From NCBI RefSeq assembly GCF_020686945.1, contig NZ_JAJEPR010000003.1, positions 1 to 64,000 on the forward strand: DNA of 64,000 bases. The letters run 5' to 3'. The translations under genes and the position numbers were made by a program. Positions 59,889 through 64,000 of this stretch are shown in pieces. This DNA comes from Limivivens faecihominis (lineage in GTDB: Bacteria > Bacillota > Clostridia > Lachnospirales > Lachnospiraceae). Position 1 is the stretch's first letter. Every line of letters starts with the position of its first letter. The notes beneath the pieces were generated by a model. That model did no database searches, was not told the origin of the DNA, and was given only the letters and a program-made list of their open reading frames with translations.

Positions 59889-60971
59889 TTATCTATGGCT
59901 GTACATGTCCTCATAGTATTTCTGATAATCGCCGCTGGTGATGCGATCCATCCAGTCCTCATGCTCGAAATACCATTTGATCGTCTTCCTGATGCCTTCT
60001 GCGAAGCAGGTCTCGGGATACCAGCCCACCTCAGCCTTGATCTTGTCCGGTGCGATGGCATAACGGCGGTCATGGCCCTTACGGTCCTCCACATAGGTGA
60101 TGAGGTCCTCGCTCACAAGCGCTTTTCTCGGATCTCCCTCCGGAAGCATCTCCTGCAGAGTATCCAGAATGATGTGAATGATCTCGATGTTCTGTTTCTC
60201 ATTGTGTCCGCCGATGTTGTAGGTCTCGAAGAGACGGCCTTTCTCCTGTACCATATCGATTCCCTTGGCGTGATCCTCTACATAAAGCCAGTCGCGGACG
60301 TTCTTGCCATCGCCGTATACCGGCAGTTTCTTGCCGTGCAGGGCATTGTTGATGATAAGCGGGATCAGCTTCTCCGGAAACTGATAGGGGCCGTAGTTGT
60401 TGCTGCAGTTGGTGATATTGGCCGGGAAATGGTAGGTATCCATATAAGCCTTCACCAGCATGTCAGAAGAAGCCTTACTTGCGGAGTAGGGGCTGTGGGG
60501 CGCATAGGGAGTGGTCTCGTAGAAATAGCCGCCGTCCTCGGTGAGGGAACCGTACACCTCATCGGTGGAAACGTGAAGGAATTTCTTACCCTCCTTGAAG
60601 GTGCCATCCGGCAGCTCCCAGGCGTTTTTTGCAGCGTTCAGCATATTCAGTGTTCCCAGAACGTTTGTCTTAACAAAAACATCCGGATTCTTGATGCTGC
60701 GGTCCACATGGCTCTCAGCAGCGAAATGAACCACACGGTCGATGTCATTCTCCTCAAAGATCTGGATCATCCTCTCTCCGTCGCAGATATCGGCTTTGAT
60801 AAAGGTGTAATTCTCTTTATCCTCGATATCTTTCAGATTCTCCAGATTGCCCGCGTAGGTCAGGCAGTCCACGTTGATGATGTGAATAGTGTCGCCGTAT
60901 TTCTTGAACATATAATGGATATAGTTAGACCCGATAAAGCCGGCGCCACCGGTAACCAGATAAGTTTTCAT
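59889..60971 (-). CDS. rfbB: dTDP-glucose 4,6-dehydratase
   Basis: A 360-residue short-chain dehydrogenase: TGGAGFIGSNYIH (NAD site), HVSTDEVYGSL, and catalytic YSASKASSD. It makes dTDP-4-keto-6-deoxyglucose, the branch point for both rhamnose (RfbC) and the amino-dideoxyhexose (the WecE-like enzyme). First gene of the operon; the promoter lies 45 bases upstream. Confidence 0.97.
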   Translation of the reverse strand: MKTYLVTGGAGFIGSNYIHYMFKKYGDTIHIINVDCLTYAGNLENLKDIEDKENYTFIKADICDGERMIQIFEENDIDRVVHFAAESHVDRSIKNPDVFVKTNVLGTLNMLNAAKNAWELPDGTFKEGKKFLHVSTDEVYGSLTEDGGYFYETTPYAPHSPYSASKASSDMLVKAYMDTYHFPANITNCSNNYGPYQFPEKLIPLIINNALHGKKLPVYGDGKNVRDWLYVEDHAKGIDMVQEKGRLFETYNIGGHNEKQNIEIIHIILDTLQEMLPEGDPRKALVSEDLITYVEDRKGHDRRYAIAPDKIKAEVGWYPETCFAEGIRKTIKWYFEHEDWMDRITSGDYQKYYEDMYSHR

Positions 60972-61015
60972 TTTTTTCCTCCTGTTTTTTCTGCATTTGT
61001 GCAGACTTTTGGATT

Positions 61016-61044
61016 ATTATATCAAATTTCTGTCCGTACAGCAA
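61016..61044 (-). promoter_or_regulatory. Main promoter of the polysaccharide operon
   Basis: Minus strand TTGCTG (61044-61039), 17-base spacer, perfect TATAAT (61021-61016), in front of an AGGAGG-like site and rfbB. Confidence 0.65.
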
Positions 61045-61092
61045 GCCCCCATGGAGCTGTTTTTCCGATTTTATTCATTTTTTCATCTTTGG

Positions 61093-61121
61093 TTTACAGT
61101 TTTCAGCAAATATGGTAAACT
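61093..61121 (+). promoter_or_regulatory. Promoter of FN3 protein
   Basis: TTTACA at 61093-61098, 17-base spacer, TAAACT at 61116-61121; divergent from the polysaccharide operon promoter, 50 bases away. AAGGAGGAAG precedes the ATG. Confidence 0.65.
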
Positions 61122-61151
61122 AAATATATCTATGTCAAGGAGGAAGAGAAA

Positions 61152-62435
61152 ATGAAGAAAGGCAGAAAGTTTTATGCTTCCCTGCTTCTTTTTACCGCTG
61201 CCCTCTGCCCCTTATCCGGCAATCCGGATTTCGGCACGGGCCCGGCAAAAGCAGCAGAAGCCACAGTTTCCGTTCCCCGAAAACTCCTGGCCACGGTAAA
61301 ATCAGGCTATGTCAAGCTTAACTGGACGAAAACAGCCGGGGCAGACCACTATTTTATCTACCGGAAAGCCGGCTCCTACAAAAAGCTCGCCACCGTCAAA
61401 GGGACTGTGACTTCCTGGATCGACCGTACGGCTCCCGGCGGAGGGAAATTCACCTATGCCGTTTCCGCTGTAAAAAACGGAAAAGTAAGCAAACGTAAGA
61501 CCGTAACCAAAACCCTCGCCTCCCGGCCCGCTCAGCCGAAGCTCAGTGCCCTTACCTATTCTAATAATGCACTGAAGCTCACCTGGCAGAAGTCGGCCAA
61601 TGCCACCGGCTATCTCATTTACCGGAAAGTCAGCGGAGGCAAGTTCGTACAGGTGACAAAGACACCTCTGGATGCCTCTGTCCTTTCCTATACGGATTAC
61701 ACCGTCCAGAAAAATAAAACCTACAGCTACACAGTTCAGGCTGTGGCCGCCGGTGTCCGCAGCACCTACAGCAAGACCGGCCTTACCCGGACCTGTTCGG
61801 AGTACCGTTCCATCGAAAATACCGCTTCCTCTTATTCCATCGAGGCAGATGTAAAGCTTGCCGGAACCGGCAGCGGCTATCATGCCAAACTCGTGGCCTG
61901 CACAGCGACCTCTGCCATCAGCTTCGGCATCCAGTACGATAAGTACGGCATCCCTCCCTATACGGACAAGACGGCTTTCATCGTAGAAAATGTCAAATCC
62001 AACAATCCTGGCGATCAGGACTATTCCCGTACCCGCTTTGCAGCCCGCAACAAGACCTATCATCTGATGCTCACCATCCGTAAAAATGGCCGGTGCGAAT
62101 TCTATGTGGATGGTGTCCGTGTTGGCTATGCCATAAACAAAAACCTGGCCAACCAGAACGACATTGCTCTTCGCATCGAAGGCTCTGCCCGTTTAAACGG
62201 AGACAGTGTCAACGCCTCATTCAGCAACATCCGGATCAAAAAGAACGGAGAATATGACGCGGAACGGAGCTGGAACACCTATGATTTCACTACAAATACG
62301 GGAATCAAGGCAAATACCAGCCGTTTTGAAACCGCCCGCGCCGTCACCATCAAAGGAAAGGTCAATGGACTGACCAAAGATCAGGATTGGGACAGCGCCT
62401 ATGACAAAGTTTCCGGCATCATTCAGTTCTGGTAA
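61152..62435 (+). CDS. Secreted fibronectin-III/LamG-like protein
   Basis: A 427-residue protein: signal peptide (about residues 1-35, SPGP... ending AKAAE), two fibronectin-III-like domains (about 36-125 and 128-220; YVKLNWTKTAGADHYFIYRK and ALKLTWQKSANATGYLIYRK), and a C-terminal LamG/concanavalin-like beta-sandwich (about 230-365; YHLMLTIRKNGRCEFYVDG). No cell-wall sorting motif. Likely extracellular carbohydrate binding, possibly of the operon's own polymer, but there is no direct evidence. Confidence 0.85.
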   Translation: MKKGRKFYASLLLFTAALCPLSGNPDFGTGPAKAAEATVSVPRKLLATVKSGYVKLNWTKTAGADHYFIYRKAGSYKKLATVKGTVTSWIDRTAPGGGKFTYAVSAVKNGKVSKRKTVTKTLASRPAQPKLSALTYSNNALKLTWQKSANATGYLIYRKVSGGKFVQVTKTPLDASVLSYTDYTVQKNKTYSYTVQAVAAGVRSTYSKTGLTRTCSEYRSIENTASSYSIEADVKLAGTGSGYHAKLVACTATSAISFGIQYDKYGIPPYTDKTAFIVENVKSNNPGDQDYSRTRFAARNKTYHLMLTIRKNGRCEFYVDGVRVGYAINKNLANQNDIALRIEGSARLNGDSVNASFSNIRIKKNGEYDAERSWNTYDFTTNTGIKANTSRFETARAVTIKGKVNGLTKDQDWDSAYDKVSGIIQFW

Positions 62436-62515
62436 AAAGTTCCGTATTTCACGGCTTTTTTATACACAGCGGAAAGCATTTTCTGCCAAACTATTCACCA
62501 AAGGAGATTTATTTT

Positions 62516-63436
62516 ATGAAAGATACTGCATTAGTCGTCATGGCAGCCGGTATCGGCAGCCGTTTCGGAGGAGGCATCAAACAGCTGGCCCCAGTGGGTC
62601 CCAATGGGGAAATCATTATGGATTACTCGATCCATGATGCGCTGAAAGCCGGTTTTAACAAGATCGTCTTCATCATCCGCAAGGATATCGAGGAAGAGTT
62701 CCGCACCGTCATCGGAAACCGCATGGAGAAGATGGCTGACGTTTCCTATGTATTCCAGGATATGTACGATCTGCCGGAAGGCTTCACCTGCCCGGAAGAC
62801 CGCAAGAAACCCTGGGGAACCGGTCAGGCCGTTCTCGCCTGCCGCAAGACCTTAAATATTCCCTTTGCCGTCATCAATGCCGATGACTACTATGGAAAAG
62901 AAGGCCTGAAAAAAATCCACGAGTTCCTCGTTTCCGAACAGCCGAAAGACGGCAAAGCTCACTACTGCATGGCGGGCTTCATCCTTGGAAATACCTTAAG
63001 TGAAAACGGTTCCGTCACCCGCGGCATCTGCAAGGCCAACGAAAACGGCCATCTGACCCACGTCGTTGAGACCCACGATATCTGCAAGACCGCAGAGGGC
63101 GCAGGCGTTCCCGACGGAAAAGGCGGCCTTACCCCGGTAGATGTGCATAGCCTCGTTTCCATGAATATGTGGGGATTCACACCGGATATTCTGGACATTC
63201 TGGCCAAAGGCTTCCCGGAATTTTTAAGCCAGATCAAGCCCGGCGATATCAAAGCCGAGTATCTTCTGCCCACGATCGTCGATCAGCTGATCCAGAGCGG
63301 CCAGGCCGATGTGACCGTCCTGCCCACCCACGACAAATGGTTTGGCGTGACCTACAAAGAAGACAAAGACTTCGTGATCCAGTCTTTCAAGGAACTCATC
63401 GAAGCCGGCGTTTACCCCGAAAATCTTTATAACTGA
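62516..63436 (+). CDS. Sugar nucleotidyltransferase
   Basis: A 306-residue nucleotidyltransferase-fold protein: ALVVMAAGIGSRFGGGIKQ at the nucleotide site, PWGTGQAVLACRK, and AVINADDYYG (metal Asp pair). It differs from standard GalU/RfbA in keeping a longer C-terminal domain, and resembles a class of uncharacterised NDP-sugar synthases in Clostridia. It could make the activated sugar needed by the glycan operon next door. AAAGGAG ribosome binding site. Confidence 0.85.
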   Translation: MKDTALVVMAAGIGSRFGGGIKQLAPVGPNGEIIMDYSIHDALKAGFNKIVFIIRKDIEEEFRTVIGNRMEKMADVSYVFQDMYDLPEGFTCPEDRKKPWGTGQAVLACRKTLNIPFAVINADDYYGKEGLKKIHEFLVSEQPKDGKAHYCMAGFILGNTLSENGSVTRGICKANENGHLTHVVETHDICKTAEGAGVPDGKGGLTPVDVHSLVSMNMWGFTPDILDILAKGFPEFLSQIKPGDIKAEYLLPTIVDQLIQSGQADVTVLPTHDKWFGVTYKEDKDFVIQSFKELIEAGVYPENLYN

Positions 63437-63457
63437 CAGAAAAGAGCTGACAGACCC

Positions 63458-64000
63458 ATGAGAAAACCATCTCTCTATTTACGAAATGTTGTCAGCGCGC
63501 TGATTCTGGCCGGTGCCTGCCTTATGGCAGGCACTTCCGTTTCTGCCGCTGATATTCCTTCCGCTCTGCCATCGGCGGGGCTTCCCTCTCTTCCGGACTA
63601 CGGATCGACTGACACCTACTCCCGTTCCTACGGGACGCTTCCGGAAAGCTATGATTCCCGAAAACTCGGACTGATCACTCCCGTCCGCAACCAGAATCCC
63701 TGGGGAACCTGCTGGGCCTTCGGCGCTCTCAGTGCCGGAGAAGCCAGCCTCATCAAAAAAGGACTGGCAGACACCTCTGTGGACCTCTCCGAGCTTCACC
63801 TGTCTTACTTTTTCTTCAATTCCCCCACAGATCCTCTGGGAAATACAGCAAAAGACACGGTAAGTCTCCCCACCACCGCTTCCAACTACCTGGAATCCGG
63901 TGGAAACAACCTCTTCACGATGTTTGAGCTGGCCAGCTGGACCGGAGCCGCCCCAGAAGCTCTGGCTCCCTACGAAAATTCTTCCAGCATTCCCTCCTTA
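63458..64000 (+). CDS. Secreted papain-family (C1A) cysteine protease, 5' part
   Basis: The first 181 codons: signal peptide (about residues 1-31, cut after VSA), a short propeptide and the protease domain start, with SYDSRKLGLITPVRNQNPWGTCWAF carrying the oxyanion glutamine and the active-site cysteine (about residue 86). The histidine and asparagine of the triad lie beyond the window. The ATG at 63458 has a weak AAAGAG site. The gene runs off the right edge. Confidence 0.85.
   Translation, partial: MRKPSLYLRNVVSALILAGACLMAGTSVSAADIPSALPSAGLPSLPDYGSTDTYSRSYGTLPESYDSRKLGLITPVRNQNPWGTCWAFGALSAGEASLIKKGLADTSVDLSELHLSYFFFNSPTDPLGNTAKDTVSLPTTASNYLESGGNNLFTMFELASWTGAAPEALAPYENSSSIPSL

Noticed and set aside
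1..64000. CRISPR arrays, tRNA and rRNA genes, defence islands
   Set aside because: No regularly spaced direct repeats, cloverleaf or rRNA-like sequence, and no recognisable defence proteins were seen on either strand by eye.

Overview
The window is a stretch of a moderately GC-rich, low-redundancy Clostridia chromosome, most likely Lachnospiraceae (inference). The reasons are an anaerobic class III ribonucleotide reductase, Gram-positive ribosome binding sites (AGGAGG-type), LCP and YfhO envelope proteins, a TrpR-like YerC, a VKTGD-ended surface protein, and anaerobe-style two-component and ABC sugar systems. I saw no tRNA, rRNA or CRISPR array.

Layout. 1-4.1 kb is an accessory edge: a partial IS200-type transposase, a large inverted repeat, a promoter-driven candidate structured RNA, small membrane proteins, and a large serine recombinase whose 3' end runs into the remains of a NitT/TauT-type substrate-binding protein gene. 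4.1-24.6 kb is chromosomal housekeeping and metabolism: a PHP phosphoesterase, YerC, an ECF sigma factor with an unrecognised solenoid-like partner, a membrane-anchored polysaccharide deacetylase, AraC, a doubly broken alpha-glucosidase, an amidohydrolase behind nrdD, a degraded sugar ABC/two-component locus, asnA, a GH3/esterase/dapF operon, a lysozyme-like protein and a CmpB-like membrane protein. 24.7-27.5 kb is a large wall-anchored surface protein. 27.6-31.4 kb is a visibly more AT-rich divergent island: two SMR-type transporters and WbqC on one side, an ATP-grasp ligase and an ArnC/GtrB-like glycosyltransferase on the other. 31.4-36.1 kb carries rpoD, a clpX paralogue and htrA.

36.2-61.0 kb is one long minus-strand cell-surface polysaccharide operon. 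Reading with transcription it runs rfbB-rfbA-rfbC (dTDP-sugar supply), wzm-wzt (ABC export), a methyltransferase and an overlapping kinase-like protein, three large tandem multidomain glycosyltransferases, a YfhO-type GT-C protein, a WecE-like aminotransferase, two more glycosyltransferases, the polyprenyl-phosphate sugar-1-phosphate transferase that would start the chain, an LCP ligase and a final glycosyltransferase. The most interesting reading is that the methyltransferase plus kinase (with a C-terminal coiled coil) next to a Wzt carrying a C-terminal sugar-binding-type domain is a split analogue of the WbdD chain-terminator/Wzt export system known from Gram-negative O antigens. A second one is that the AT-rich island supplies an undecaprenyl-linked sugar (GtrB-like enzyme plus SMR flippase pair) to the YfhO-type transferase.

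61.1-64 kb, divergent from the operon, holds a secreted fibronectin-III protein, a sugar nucleotidyltransferase and the start of a secreted papain-family protease. Several intergenic gaps hold nested palindromes, three of which share a TAACTRTTCAG core.
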